Below, in pieces: positions 40,814 through 51,213 of a stretch of DNA of 64,000 nt; positions within the stretch are counted from its first letter, which is position 1; each line of letters opens with the position of its first letter. Below the pieces are notes generated by a model, which was given only the letters and a program-made list of their open reading frames with translations, did not search any database and had not been told where the DNA came from. The DNA is from Geodermatophilus obscurus (GTDB taxonomy: Bacteria; Actinomycetota; Actinomycetes; Mycobacteriales; Geodermatophilaceae). The position numbers were made by a program, and so were the translations under genes. The stretch covers positions 186,001 through 250,000 of the forward strand of contig NZ_FRDM01000004.1 in assembly GCF_900143215.1 (NCBI RefSeq). Direction: 5' to 3'.

Positions 40814-41593
40814 TCAGCCGCCGAAGCGACGGTGCCGGGCGGCGTAGGCGCGCAGCGCCCGCAGGAAGTCGACGCGGCGGAAGTCGGGCCAGTAGACGTC
40901 GGTGAAGTGGAACTCCGAGTGCGCGGTCTGCCAGAGCAGGAACCCCGAGAGCCGCTGCTCCCCGCTGGTGCGGATCACCAGATCGGGGTCGGGCTGCCCG
41001 CGCGTGTAGAGGTGCTCGGCGATGTGCTCGACGTCGAGCTCGCTCACCAGCTCGTCCAGCGTCGTCCCCCGTTCGGCGTGCTCGGCCAGCAGGGAACGGA
41101 CGGCGTCGGCGATCTCCCGCCGGCCGCCGTAGCCGACGGCGAGGTTGACCGTCGCGCCCGGCCGGTCGCGGGTGTCCTCGGCGGCCTGCTTGAGGACGGC
41201 GACCGTCTCGGCCGGCAGCAGCTCCAGGGCACCCACGGGGCGCAGCTGCCACCGCCGGTCCGGGGCGGCGAGGTCCTCGGCGACGCCCTCGATGATCCGC
41301 AGCAGCGGCAGCAGCTCGGGCTCGGGGCGGGACAGGTTGTCGGTGGAGAGCAGGAAGAGCGTGACGACCTCGACGCCGGCCTCGTCGCACCACCCGAGGA
41401 ACCCGGCGATCTTGTCCGCGCCGCGGCGGTGACCGGCGTTGGGGTCCTCCAGCCCGATGGCCCGCGCCCACCGCCGGTTGCCGTCGACGATCACCCCGAC
41501 GTGCCGTGGGATCGCCGCGCCCTCCAGCGCCCGGGCGAGCCGGTGTTCGTACACCTGGGTGAGGACGTCGCGAGCCCACTGCCGCATCCCCAC
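40814..41593 (-). CDS. Z-isoprenyl diphosphate synthase (UppS family)
   Basis: 259 residues. RHVGVIVDGNRRWARAIGLE is the substrate-binding P-loop with catalytic Asp. GHRRGADKIAGFLGWCDEAG and FLLSTDNLSRPEPELLPLL follow, and DLVIRTSGEQRLSGFLLWQT with SEFHFTDVYWPDFRRVD is the C-terminal signature. It adds isopentenyl units in cis to make a short or long polyprenyl diphosphate. Actinobacteria often have a short-chain (Z,E-farnesyl) and a long-chain paralogue; which one this is cannot be told here. GTG 41593 or ATG 41587 are both possible starts. Confidence 0.9.
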   Translation of the reverse strand: MGMRQWARDVLTQVYEHRLARALEGAAIPRHVGVIVDGNRRWARAIGLEDPNAGHRRGADKIAGFLGWCDEAGVEVVTLFLLSTDNLSRPEPELLPLLRIIEGVAEDLAAPDRRWQLRPVGALELLPAETVAVLKQAAEDTRDRPGATVNLAVGYGGRREIADAVRSLLAEHAERGTTLDELVSELDVEHIAEHLYTRGQPDPDLVIRTSGEQRLSGFLLWQTAHSEFHFTDVYWPDFRRVDFLRALRAYAARHRRFGG

Positions 41594-41715
41594 GGTGGGT
41601 CACAGTAGGCCCACTCCACGAGTCCACGTGCACCCCTTCCCGACCTGCACGAAGGTCTCGGCGGCTGCCGGGGAGATCACGGTCGGGTCCCGTCGCCGCA
41701 CTCCCTACGGGTGCG

Positions 41716-41727
41716 TAACCTCGGCGC
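41716..41727 (+). promoter_or_regulatory. Leaderless-type -10 of trhA
   Basis: TAACCT (41716-41721) ends exactly 6 nt before the ATG at 41728; there is no Shine-Dalgarno in between. Confidence 0.6.
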
Positions 41728-42540
41728 ATGAGCGTCCCCAACCGGAAGGGCGAGACCGTCCGCGTCGAGGCCGACGGCGCCCAGATCGAAGCCCCTCCGG
41801 GCCCGGCGGTGGCCACCGTCCTCCAGGAGGGCGAGCAGGTCGAGCGGACCTGGACCGCGGAGGACTTCGGCGACCGCGACTGGGACCACCCCGACACCCG
41901 GCCGCGGATGCGCGGCTGGCTGCACCTGTTCTCCTTCTTCGGCGCGATCGTCGCCGGGGCCGTGCTCGTCCCGCTGGGCTTCGTGCTCGGCGCCCGCGCC
42001 GGCGTCTCGGTGACCGTCTACTGCGTGACCATCTGCGGCCTGTTCGGCATCAGCGCGCTGTACCACCGGCGGCGCTGGTCACCGCGCGGCTGGAAGATCA
42101 TGAAGCGGCTCGACCACTCGATGATCTTCCTGTTCATCGCGGGGACGTACACCCCCTTCGCCCTGCTGGCGGTCGACCAGCCGACCGGCTACTGGGTGCT
42201 CGCCGGCGTCTGGGCCGGTGCGCTGGCCGGTGTCCTCCTCAAGCTCACCTGGCCGACCGCGCCGCGGTGGGTCGGCGTGCCCCTCTACATCGGGCTGGGC
42301 TGGGTCGCGGTCTTCGTCCTCACCGACATCCTGCACATCGCCGGCGTGACCTCGCTGGTGCTGCTCGCCGTCGGCGGCGTGCTCTACACGCTCGGCGGGG
42401 TGGCCTACGCGATGAAGAAGCCCAACCCCTGGCCCGGCGTCTTCGGCTACCACGAGGTCTTCCACGCGATGACCGTCGTGGCCGCCATCTGCCACTACAT
42501 CGCCGTCTACTTCGCGATGTACAACTCCCCCTTCGTGTGA
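41728..42540 (+). CDS. trhA: Hemolysin III/PAQR family membrane protein TrhA
   Basis: 270 residues, seven membrane helices. ISALYHRRRWSPRGWKIMKR and LDHSMIFLFIAGTYTPFALL hold the first conserved Ser/His/Asp residues. GYHEVFHAMTVVAAICHYIA at the C-terminus holds the metal-site histidines (HxxxH). In bacteria TrhA affects membrane fluidity and energy homeostasis; haemolysis is not implied. The first ~60 residues are a polar cytosolic extension (TWTAEDFGDRDWDHPDTRPR), longer than usual. Confidence 0.9.
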   Translation: MSVPNRKGETVRVEADGAQIEAPPGPAVATVLQEGEQVERTWTAEDFGDRDWDHPDTRPRMRGWLHLFSFFGAIVAGAVLVPLGFVLGARAGVSVTVYCVTICGLFGISALYHRRRWSPRGWKIMKRLDHSMIFLFIAGTYTPFALLAVDQPTGYWVLAGVWAGALAGVLLKLTWPTAPRWVGVPLYIGLGWVAVFVLTDILHIAGVTSLVLLAVGGVLYTLGGVAYAMKKPNPWPGVFGYHEVFHAMTVVAAICHYIAVYFAMYNSPFV

Positions 42541-42641
42541 CCTCCGGTCAGACACCGCGGCGATGACACCGCCGTCCTACCGGACGGCACCGCGGCCACG
42601 TGCCGTTCCCGACTGCGTCGAGCCGCTGCGTCCCTCGATCG

Positions 42642-42764
42642 CGGAGGCCTCCGGCCCCCACTCCTCAGGACTGCGGCTGCGCCGCAGATCCCCTCCTCGA
42701 CCCACCTCCCGTCCGTTCTCGGGGGAGCCTCCGGCCCCCGCTCGGACGAACGCGGCTGCGCCGC
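42642..42764. repeat. Two copies of a GGCTGCGCCGC intergenic repeat
   Basis: GGAGGCCTCCGGCCCCC and GGGAGCCTCCGGCCCCC start two units about 80 bp apart, each ending in CGGCTGCGCCGC. They fill the gap between convergent trhA and the flavoprotein gene. No gene is seen in the 231-bp gap. Confidence 0.7.
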
Positions 42765-42771
42765 GCCCCGC

Positions 42772-44025
42772 TCAGCTGAAGGGCCGGCGCTCGTCCATCC
42801 GGTTGGACAGCCGGCCGGCGGTGCGCCAGGTGCGGGCGACGAGGTCGCGATCCTCGTCGGTGACCAGGTTGCCCATCACCCGCAGCGCGACGGTCATCAG
42901 TGGCCGCGAGCGCATGCCCACCGGGCCGGCCGCGGGCAGGAACCGCGGGACGGTGAGCAGCCCGGCCAGCCGGCGGGCGATGGAGAACGCCTCTCCGTAG
43001 TGCCGGCGCAGGGTGGCCGGCCAGGCGTGCGTCCAGTCGTCCTCGCCGAACAGCTCCAGCACGGTGCGGCCGGTCTCCAGGCCGTAGTCGATGCCCTCGC
43101 CGTTGAGCGGGTTGACGCACCCGGCTGCGTCGCCGACGAGCGCCCAGTTGCGACCGGCCACGCCGGAGACCGCCCCGCCCATGGGCAGCAGCGCCGACGC
43201 CGGCGCCTCCACCGGCCCGTCGAGCCGCCAGTCCTCACGGCGGGCGTCGGCGTAGACCTCGATCAGCGCCTTGAGCTGCACCCCGGCCGGACGGCGGGCG
43301 GTGGCCAGCGTGCCGACGCCGATGTTCACCTGCCCGGCCTCCGCGCCGAGCGGGAACACCCAGCCGTAGCCGGAGAGCAGCTCCCCCTCGGCACCGCGCA
43401 GCTCCAGGTGCGAGGAGATCCACTCGTCGTCCGCCCGCCCGGAGCGCACGTAGCCGCGCGCGGCGACGCCGTAGGCGGTGTCGCGGTGCCACTCGCGGCC
43501 GAGCACCCGGCCCAGCGGTGAGCGGACGCCGTCGGCCACGACCAGCCGCCGGCAGCCGACGGTGACCGCCTCGTCGTCCGCCGTCTCGAAGACGACGCCG
43601 GTCACCCGGTTCCCGTCCCGCTCGACGTCGACTGCCCGCGCCCCCTCCAGCGGGACGGCGCCGCCGGCCAGTGCCACGTCGCGGATCCGGGCGTCGAGCT
43701 CGGTGCGCGGCACCGCGCTGCCGTGGTCGGGGAACGCGCCGCCGGGCCAGGGCAGCTCCCACGTCCGGCCGAAACCGGCGGCGCGCAGGCCGCGGTTGCG
43801 CGCCCGTGAACGCGCCCAGTTCCCCAGGCCCAGCAGGTCGAGCTCCGCGATCGCCCGCGGGGTCAGCCCGTCGCCGCAGGGCTTGTCGCGGGGGAAGACG
43901 GCCGCGTCGGCGAGGACGACGTCGTGCCCGGCCCGGGCGGCCCAGGCGGCGGCCGCTGCGCCCGCCGGGCCGGCTCCCACCACGAGGACGTCGGTGTCGG
44001 TCGGGACGGCGGCACTGGCTGGCAC
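42772..44025 (-). CDS. Geranylgeranyl reductase family FAD-dependent oxidoreductase
   Basis: 417 residues. DVLVVGAGPAGAAAAAWAAR is the FAD dinucleotide motif. FPRDKPCGDGLTPRAIAEL is the geranylgeranyl-reductase P-x-x-K-x-C-G-G/D signature, and WALVGDAAGCVNPLNGEGID is the second FAD motif. YGWVFPLGAEAGQVNIGVG is also typical. Members reduce prenyl double bonds, for example of menaquinone or polyprenols. GACACT ends 6 nt before the GTG, consistent with a leaderless transcript. Confidence 0.88.
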   Translation of the reverse strand: MPASAAVPTDTDVLVVGAGPAGAAAAAWAARAGHDVVLADAAVFPRDKPCGDGLTPRAIAELDLLGLGNWARSRARNRGLRAAGFGRTWELPWPGGAFPDHGSAVPRTELDARIRDVALAGGAVPLEGARAVDVERDGNRVTGVVFETADDEAVTVGCRRLVVADGVRSPLGRVLGREWHRDTAYGVAARGYVRSGRADDEWISSHLELRGAEGELLSGYGWVFPLGAEAGQVNIGVGTLATARRPAGVQLKALIEVYADARREDWRLDGPVEAPASALLPMGGAVSGVAGRNWALVGDAAGCVNPLNGEGIDYGLETGRTVLELFGEDDWTHAWPATLRRHYGEAFSIARRLAGLLTVPRFLPAAGPVGMRSRPLMTVALRVMGNLVTDEDRDLVARTWRTAGRLSNRMDERRPFS

Positions 44026-44067
44026 TCCCCCAGTGTCCCCGGCTCAGGCGCTCGCGCCGCGTCCCCC

Positions 44068-44730
44068 TCAGCCGAAGACCGGGAACCGCTCGGCGGACGA
44101 CCCCAGGACGGCGCGGTCGGCGTCGTCCAGCGGTTCCCGGCCGGTGCCGCGCCGGGCCGCGGTCCCGTCGTCCCACGCGACCGGCAGCGGGCCGCCGAGC
44201 AGGCCCTCGAGCACGCGGCGCACCTCGGCCAGGGCCTCGGGTGCCGGGCCGGGCCGGTCCAGGTGCGCCACCAGGTCGAGGTGGTGCACCGCGGCCTCCA
44301 CGGCCAGCGTGGACAGCAGGTCGTCGGCGCGCAGGACGTGTCCCTGGGTGCCGACCAGGTCGTCGGGCGCGATCCGCTCGCCGAGCACGGTCACGGCGGC
44401 GACGAGTTCCGCGTACACCGCGGACAGCTCCGCGAGCCCACCCGTGACGCTGGCGCGGACGCGGGTGCGCCAGGCGACGTCCTCGTCCTGCGCCGCGGTC
44501 GGCTGCCAGGCCCGCCAGTAGGCGACCGCGTCGCTGGTGGCCGGCGGCTCCGCCGGGGTGGCCAGCGCGACCAGGCCCCGGCGGACGTCGTCGACCAGGT
44601 GCAGGGTCAGGTCCAGGACCGCCCACCCGGAGCACCCGGTCGGCTGCCAGGCCTCCTCCGGCCGCAGGTCCGCGACCAGCGCGGACAGCGACCGGTAGGT
44701 GGCGGTGAGCAGCTCCGTCGGCGAGGGCAC
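44068..44730 (-). CDS. DinB / maleylpyruvate isomerase-type thiol-dependent protein
   Basis: 220 residues from GTG 44730, six nt after CAGGCT (leaderless type). The N-terminal four-helix part contains PTGCSGWAVLDLTLHLVDDV, the W-x-V-x-D-x-x-x-H pattern of mycothiol-dependent isomerase N-domains. LLSTLAVEAAVHHLDLVAHL holds the other metal histidines (E/H-x3-H). A metal-bound mycothiol transferase or isomerase activity is likely, in keeping with mca elsewhere in the window. The substrate is unknown. Confidence 0.78.
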   Translation of the reverse strand: MPSPTELLTATYRSLSALVADLRPEEAWQPTGCSGWAVLDLTLHLVDDVRRGLVALATPAEPPATSDAVAYWRAWQPTAAQDEDVAWRTRVRASVTGGLAELSAVYAELVAAVTVLGERIAPDDLVGTQGHVLRADDLLSTLAVEAAVHHLDLVAHLDRPGPAPEALAEVRRVLEGLLGGPLPVAWDDGTAARRGTGREPLDDADRAVLGSSAERFPVFG

Positions 44731-44749
44731 CCGGGCAGCCTGGCAGGCC

Positions 44750-45373
44750 TCAGTCGACCTGCGGGCCGCGGGCCCGGACCTCCTCGACCGACGCCATCGC
44801 GGCGCGCAGCTCACCGAGCCACTCGTCGGTGTGCTGCGCGACCAGCCGGACGGCCCAGGCCAGCGCCTCGGACCGGGACCGGGCGACCCCGGCGTCCACG
44901 AGGGTGTCGAGCACCAGCCGGTCGGGCTGGCGCAGCCGGGTCATCACCGGCACCGACAGGTTGGTGAAGACCTCCCGGACGTCGCCGCAGGCCGCGCCCC
45001 AGGCGACCGAACGGCCGTAGCGGGCCTGCGCGGCGTCGGCGACGGCCATGCGCTGCTCGCGGGTCTCCTCGCGGAAGCGGGCGATCCGCCCGGCCCGCGC
45101 GGCTGCGGCGTCGCCCTCCCCGGCCTCCGGCTCGGCCAGGGTGCCGACGACGGTGATCTCGTCGCGGTCGACGGTCAGCTCGACCGGCCCGGTGAACCAG
45201 TCGTCGGGTAGCCGCCCGGCGAACCAGCCGGCGACCTCGGCGCGCTCGACCGAGGGCGGCGCGTCCGGGCCCCGGCCACGGCCGCCGGGACCGCGACCGC
45301 GTGGGCCGCGGAACCCGCCGCGCATGCCGGCGAAGGGGTTCTCGGAGGAGAAACGGTGGTGGTGTCCGTGCAC
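44750..45373 (-). CDS. Ribbon-helix-helix-like protein with an RGG-type N-terminus
   Basis: 207 residues. Residues 1-40 are His then Arg/Gly-rich (FRGPRGRGPGGRGRG). A middle domain (WFTGPVELTVDRDEITVVGT) follows, then a long helix region. The C-terminus TRLRQPDRLVLDTLVDAGVA and RSRSEALAWAVRLVAQH looks like a ribbon-helix-helix DNA-binding unit. The short gap upstream carries two 8-nt-spaced TTACAC repeats (45395-45408), the kind of site such proteins bind, so it may repress itself. GGGAGG precedes its ATG. No name is justified. Confidence 0.7.
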   Translation of the reverse strand: MHGHHHRFSSENPFAGMRGGFRGPRGRGPGGRGRGPDAPPSVERAEVAGWFAGRLPDDWFTGPVELTVDRDEITVVGTLAEPEAGEGDAAAARAGRIARFREETREQRMAVADAAQARYGRSVAWGAACGDVREVFTNLSVPVMTRLRQPDRLVLDTLVDAGVARSRSEALAWAVRLVAQHTDEWLGELRAAMASVEEVRARGPQVD

Positions 45374-45390
45374 GACGGCCTCCCGAGTAG

Positions 45391-45412
45391 GTGATTACAC
45401 ACTTACACGGTA
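45391..45412 (-). promoter_or_regulatory. TTACAC direct repeats: promoter/possible operator of the RHH-like gene
   Basis: TTACAC at 45395-45400 and again at 45403-45408, flanked by GTGA and GGTAAG. On the coding strand this reads GTGTAAGTGTGTAATCAC, including a TGTAAT -10-like hexamer. It is unusually AT-rich for this genome. Confidence 0.5.
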
Positions 45413-45428
45413 AGCCGAAGCGGTACGG

Positions 45429-47426
<1,998 letters not shown>

Positions 47427-47530
47427 AGCCGTCCTCCTCTCACATCGAATGACGGGCCCGGTGGCGCGGACACCGTGGTCCGCTCACGTCAGGCGCTCGC
47501 ACGAACAGGCGCCTGTGACGCAGGTCTTGC

Positions 47531-47686
47531 ATGGCGGGACCGGAGAAGTACCTCGATGAGGCCCGGCAGCGGGCCATCCGCCCGGTGCGGGAGCTCGCCG
47601 CGGACGGCGTCACGGTGACCGCCCGCCGGCGGGTCGGCCAGCAGCTGGGCATCGACACCGACACGCTGCGCTGTTCGGCGAGTCGT
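47531..47686 (+). pseudogene. IS3-family transposase OrfA remnant
   Basis: The first ~50 residues (PEKYLDEARQRAIRPVREL and VTARRRVGQQLGIDTDTLR) resemble the helix-turn-helix start of IS3-type OrfA (P-R-K-Y-x-E-E-x-R-E-R-A, LGI-x-x-x-T-L-R-x-W). The match ends after DTLR, where the W-V-x-Q-A motif is lost and the frame runs into unrelated sequence. No OrfB or terminal inverted repeats are seen. It marks the left edge of the decayed zone 47.5-51.2 kb. Confidence 0.65.
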
Positions 47687-47733
47687 CAGCCCATCCGCAC
47701 CTCGGGGGCGCGGCGGGAGTGCTCGTCAGGGCG

Positions 47734-47973
47734 TCACCGGTTCCAGTCCATCGCGCTCGGGATGTTCTCCTCCCCCAGCGACCACCACGCGAGCTGTCCC
47801 GGGGCCAGGGTCAGATAAGCGAACTCGGGCTGGCCCGGAAGGCGCGCCATCAGCGTCAAGAACTGGTTGCTCGCTCGTGCTGTCGAGATCTCCTTCGCAC
47901 GACTGGCCAGATCGACGGAGTCCTCCAGTTCCCAGATGAGATCGGTCCCGGCCATCCGCAGCATCTTCGGCAT
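47734..47973 (-). CDS. Small hypothetical protein
   Basis: 79 residues: MPKMLRMAGTDLIWELEDSV and QFLTLMARLPGQPEFAYLTL, then APGQLAWWSLGEENIPSAMD. No motif, signal or membrane segment that I recognise. Amino-acid composition is balanced, unlike the Arg/Pro-rich shadow frames here, which supports it being real. No clear Shine-Dalgarno. It lies in the decayed zone beside the IS3 remnant and may have arrived by transfer. Confidence 0.5.
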   Translation of the reverse strand: MPKMLRMAGTDLIWELEDSVDLASRAKEISTARASNQFLTLMARLPGQPEFAYLTLAPGQLAWWSLGEENIPSAMDWNR

Positions 47974-48335
47974 GGCTCAGCCAATCAGTCGCGGAGCTGG
48001 ACGGGCCACTTGACCGACGCCATCGCCGCCGGCAGGGGCGACCGGAGAGCTCAGCCGCGACCGACTCGCCCGGCTGCGCGCAGCCGGCATCTGCGCAGCC
48101 CGGGGCACGGTCGTGGCCGCACGAGTCCGTTCGGCGCGGCCGGACCGTGAGCCGTATCGTGGCCGGTACGTCCGCCGAATGCGGACCCTGCCCCGGACCC
48201 GGCAGCGACACGCTCCACTGCTCAGGGGACGAGGGCGTCGCATGCCTGGACGATCACGACACGGCCTGCACGTGGTTCGGGACGGCGACGCGCCGGCCGG
48301 ACCCGGCGACTTCACCGTTGTGGGGAGTTGGGTCG
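47974..48335. other. Stretch with no supportable gene
   Basis: About 360 bp. All frames give Arg/Pro/Ala-rich translations without family likeness. It may hold the remains of an anti-anti-sigma gene, which often precedes a gene like the next one, but I cannot show this. Confidence 0.4.
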
Positions 48336-48889
48336 GTGCGTCTCACTCTGCCAACTGAAGCGGGACACATCACCGACCCTGGCCGTGGTCCGCGCCGTGC
48401 CGGCGCCGGACGACTGCGCTCGGAGCCGCCGCCACCGTCCTGCGCCGGGCACTGGATGCCTTTCGCCGCGAGTCCGACCTGAGCGAGGACGAGCGCTACG
48501 ACCTGCTCCTGGCCGCCTGCGAGGCCATCAGCGATGCGATCGAGCACGCCAGGAATCCGACCGAGCCGTTCTTCGAGGTCCTGGCCGAGATCGGCGACGC
48601 CCAGGTCACGATCACCGTCTGCGACCACGGCCGCTGGCGGGATGCGTTCGCCGGCACCGACCGGGGGCGGGGGCTGCGGGTGATGTGGCTCCTGACCGAC
48701 ACCACGGTCGCCGCCGGACGAGACGGGACGACGGTGACGATCCGCAGCAGTCCTCGGCACGGTCGGCACCTGGTCGCCCCGTACGGCGAGCGCGGAGCCG
48801 GGAACGGCAGCCGTACGTCACCCGGGGTGGGACAGCGGCCCGCGCCTGCGGCGGCGCCGGGGAGGGGCACATGGAGTCGAGAGCGGTGA
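48336..48889 (+). pseudogene. Anti-sigma/RsbW-like HATPase gene, frameshifted near its start
   Basis: GTG 48336 (GGGGAG upstream) begins VRLTLPTEAGHIT, the usual opening of RsbW/SpoIIAB-like serine kinases, but this frame degenerates. From about 48425 another frame, without any start codon of its own, gives the body: LLLAACEAISDAIEHARNP (N-box), VTITVCDHGRWRD (G1) and TDRGRGLRVMWLL (G2). At least one indel between 48375 and 48425 separates the two. Such proteins hold a stress sigma factor until released. The N-box Asn is Asp here. The 3' end overlaps the next reading frame. Confidence 0.75.
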
Positions 48890-49590
48890 GGGAGATCCTG
48901 TCCGCGGTCTAGACCGGCTCCCGCGACGGGGAGGACCTGCCCGACGGCCTGGTGCGCCTGTCCGCCCGGACCCTGCCGGTGAGCGGCGTGGGGATGGCGT
49001 TGATGACCGATGAGGGTCCGGCCGGCACGGTGGCCGCCAGCGACGACGGGGCGCTGCAACTGGAGGAACTGCAGTTCACCCTCGGCCAGGGGCCGTGCGT
49101 GGACGCCTCGCGCACCGGCCGCCCGGTCCTCGCGCCCGATCTGGCAGTCACCTCGCGGCAGACCTGGCCGCAGTTCGGCGCCGGCGCCGACGCCGCCGGA
49201 CTCCGGGCGGTCTTCGCCTTACCCCTCCAGGTAGGCGGCATCCGCCTCGGCGTGCTCGACCTCTACCGGGACACCGCCGGCGAGCTCTCCCGGGAGGAAC
49301 TCACCGGCGCGCTGTCGTTCGCCGACGCCGCCACCCACCTCCTGCTGGACCTGCAGGCCCAGGACACCGCGCGGCGGATGCCGCCCCCGCACGCGCTGGA
49401 GGTCCTGGACGACCGGGCCGAGGTGCACCAGGCGACCGGGGTCGTCTCCGTGCGCGCCGGAGTGAGCCCGGCCCAGGCGCTGGCGCTGTTGCGCGCCCGG
49501 GCGTACGCCGAGGGACGCCCGATCGGGCACCTGGCGGGCGACGTCCTCGACGGGGTGGTCGCGCTCGGCGGGGACGACGACCATGACTGA
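48871..49590 (+). pseudogene. GAF-ANTAR regulator with in-frame amber codon 14
   Basis: ATG 48871 after GGAGGGG gives MESRAVREILSAV, then TAG at 48910-48912. The same frame then continues TGSRDGEDLPDGLVRLSART through a full GAF domain (LGQGPCVDASRTGRPVLAPD; FALPLQVGGIRLGVLDLYRD). It ends in an ANTAR RNA-binding domain (EVHQATGVVSVRAGVSPAQA, LALLRARAYAEGRPIGHLAG). ANTAR proteins bind paired hairpins to stop transcription termination. A reinitiation at GTG 48952 would save the GAF-ANTAR body, so some product may persist. Confidence 0.82.
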
Positions 49591-49646
49591 CCGACGCCGC
49601 AGCACGGCAAGGAGCCACGGTAGCCGGCCACCGGGTGGAGGAATGC

Positions 49647-50398
49647 ATGGTGCGCGAGCAGCGCCTGATCGAGGTCTTCGTCGAGCTGGCCGACACCTTG
49701 GTCGAGCAGTTCGACGTGGTGGGCCTGCTGCAGACCCTCACCGAGCGCTGCGTGGACCTGGTCGACACCGACGCCGCGGGGCTGCTGCTCGACGACCAAC
49801 GCGGCAACCTGCGACTGATCGCGCACACCCACGAGTCCGCGCGACTGCTGGAGCTCTTCGAGCTGCAGCAGCAGGAGGGACCCTGCCTCGACTACTTCGC
49901 CACCGGCCAGGTCATCGCCAACATCGACCTCGCCACCGCCACGGACCGGTGGCCGGTGTTCACGCGAGCTGCACGCGAGGTCGGATTCGGCACCTCCCAC
50001 GCGGTGCCCCTGCGGCTGCGGCAGCAGGTGATCGGCGCCCTGAACCTGTTCAGGGCCGAACGGCGACCGCTCAGCGACAACGATCTCGCCGTCGCCCAGG
50101 GACTCGCCGGCATCGCCACGATCGGCCTGCTGCACGAGCGCGCGTCCGCGACCAGGTCATGCTCTCCGAGCAGCTGCAAACCGCCCTGCACAGCCGGATC
50201 CTCATCGAGCAGGCGAAAGGCGTCCTGTCGGCCCAGACCGGAACAAGCGTGGAGGCGGCCTTCGCCCTCATGCGCACCCACGCCCGCCGCACCGGACAAC
50301 CGCTGACCGCGCTCGCCGGCCCCGTCGTCGCGAGGCGAGTTGCCGGCAGCGCCCTGCAGCAGGCAGCGGCATCCGTCGAGGACCATTGCGCCACCTGA
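49647..50398 (+). pseudogene. GAF-ANTAR regulator split by a one-base deletion
   Basis: ATG 49647 (GGAGGAATGC before it) gives a complete GAF domain: VREQRLIEVFVELADTLVEQ, QQQEGPCLDYFATGQVIANI and SHAVPLRLRQQVIGALNLFR. After LLHERA at about 50140 the frame shifts by one base in a CGCGCG run (50138-50146). The other frame resumes RDQVMLSEQLQTALHSRILI and EQAKGVLSAQTGTSVEAAFA, a good ANTAR domain. The combined length (752 nt) is one base short of a multiple of three. A sequencing error in the CG run is the main alternative. Confidence 0.82.
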
Positions 50399-50490
50399 TC
50401 GACAGCCGCGGGGCCCACGACGACCATCCCGTGCCTGCGGCCTGACAGCGGTTCTCAGGTGGGTCGGCGGGCCGGCTGGTGCCCGGGGGC

Positions 50491-50520
50491 GTTCGACGCG
50501 TTCCCGGTGACGCGTCGAAC
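50491..50520. terminator. Hairpin after the second GAF-ANTAR gene
   Basis: GTTCGACGCG and CGCGTCGAAC form a perfect 10-bp stem around a 10-nt loop. It may be a terminator. Confidence 0.5.
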
Positions 50521-50819
50521 GGAGGGGACTCCGCCGACGAGCAGCCCCATGCCACTCATCCCGACCCAGCGCCGTGGGTCGGGCACCGCGGGGCCCGCCG
50601 ACAAGCCCGCCGGGATGCACGATCTCCGTGCACGCTTCACCCCTGCTTCTCCCTGTAAGCAGGGGTGGAGGCCTCCGCAGGGAGTGGACGGCCGCGCCTT
50701 CGACAGGCGGTCCGCGTCGGTGGCCTCGGCCCGGCACCGGTCGAGCACCGCCCCGCCCGAGTGCCGCCCCGCCCGAGTGCCGCCGGCCGCCTCGCCCGCA
50801 CCGGTTCCCCCGGCCTCGT

Positions 50820-51056
50820 CAAGCAACACGAACACCGCTGTGACTGCCCAGCCCATGAGCGCCGGGGGCGGAACCTGCTCGAACGTCCGGTCGGGGACCG
50901 TGGGCACGCCGACGTCGGTGGGCACGGGCCCGCGGCGAGCCCACACGGTCACCGTGCGGTAGACCGGCGCGAACCTCCGGAGCACGGTGAGCACTGCAGC
51001 GGGCCGACCAGGTCCAGCACGGTCAGCCCGGGGTGGAGCACGAAGGCGATGAGACG
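50820..51056 (-). pseudogene. DJ-1/PfpI family fragment (N-terminal part, frameshifted)
   Basis: Minus-strand RLIAFVLHPGLTVLDLVGPL matches the opening of DJ-1/PfpI amidotransferase-like proteins. After LQ a one-base shift leads to VLTVLRRFAPVYRTVTVWAR and TDVGVPTVPDRTFEQVP(PP), the next conserved stretch. The PGG/nucleophile-Cys region does not follow. There is no start codon and the 3' part dissolves into Gly/Ala-rich sequence. Confidence 0.6.
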
Positions 51057-51212
51057 CTACTCCGGCACGGGTCGGCCGGGAGGGACACTGCCGGGGTCGC
51101 GCAGCGTCCGGGCGATCTCGTCGTCGGCGAGGCCCGGCCCCACCCCGCCGAGCAGCGGCTGCGGGTCGTACTCCGCGGCCAGCTGCCACGCGAACGGGGA
51201 CCTCGCGTCCAC
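51057..51212 (-). pseudogene. DJ-1/PfpI family fragment (C-terminal tail)
   Basis: A 51-residue frame, SPFAWQLAAEYDPQPLLGGV and GLADDEIARTLRDPGSVPP, then stop. A-x-Q-L-x-x-E-Y-D-P-Q-P is the typical C-terminal motif of DJ-1/PfpI-like isonitrile hydratases. It begins 2 nt after the CelD-type gene's stop and lacks the rest of the fold. With the N-terminal fragment just downstream it suggests that two tandem homologues were deleted into each other. Confidence 0.55.
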
Positions 51213-51213
51213 T

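Noticed and set aside
41728-42540. Haemolysin toxin
   Set aside because: The hemolysin III/TrhA family name is historical; the seven-helix PAQR-like protein is a membrane homeostasis factor, not a proven toxin.
50753-50787. Tandem CCGCCCGAGTGCCG units as an attachment site
   Set aside because: Two adjacent copies only, no integrase or tRNA gene nearby; most likely local duplication in decayed sequence.
50455-51189. Possible intact gene on either strand in the gap after the GAF-ANTAR genes
   Set aside because: Only short DJ-1/PfpI-like pieces are recognisable, in different frames; the remainder is Arg/Pro/Gly-rich.
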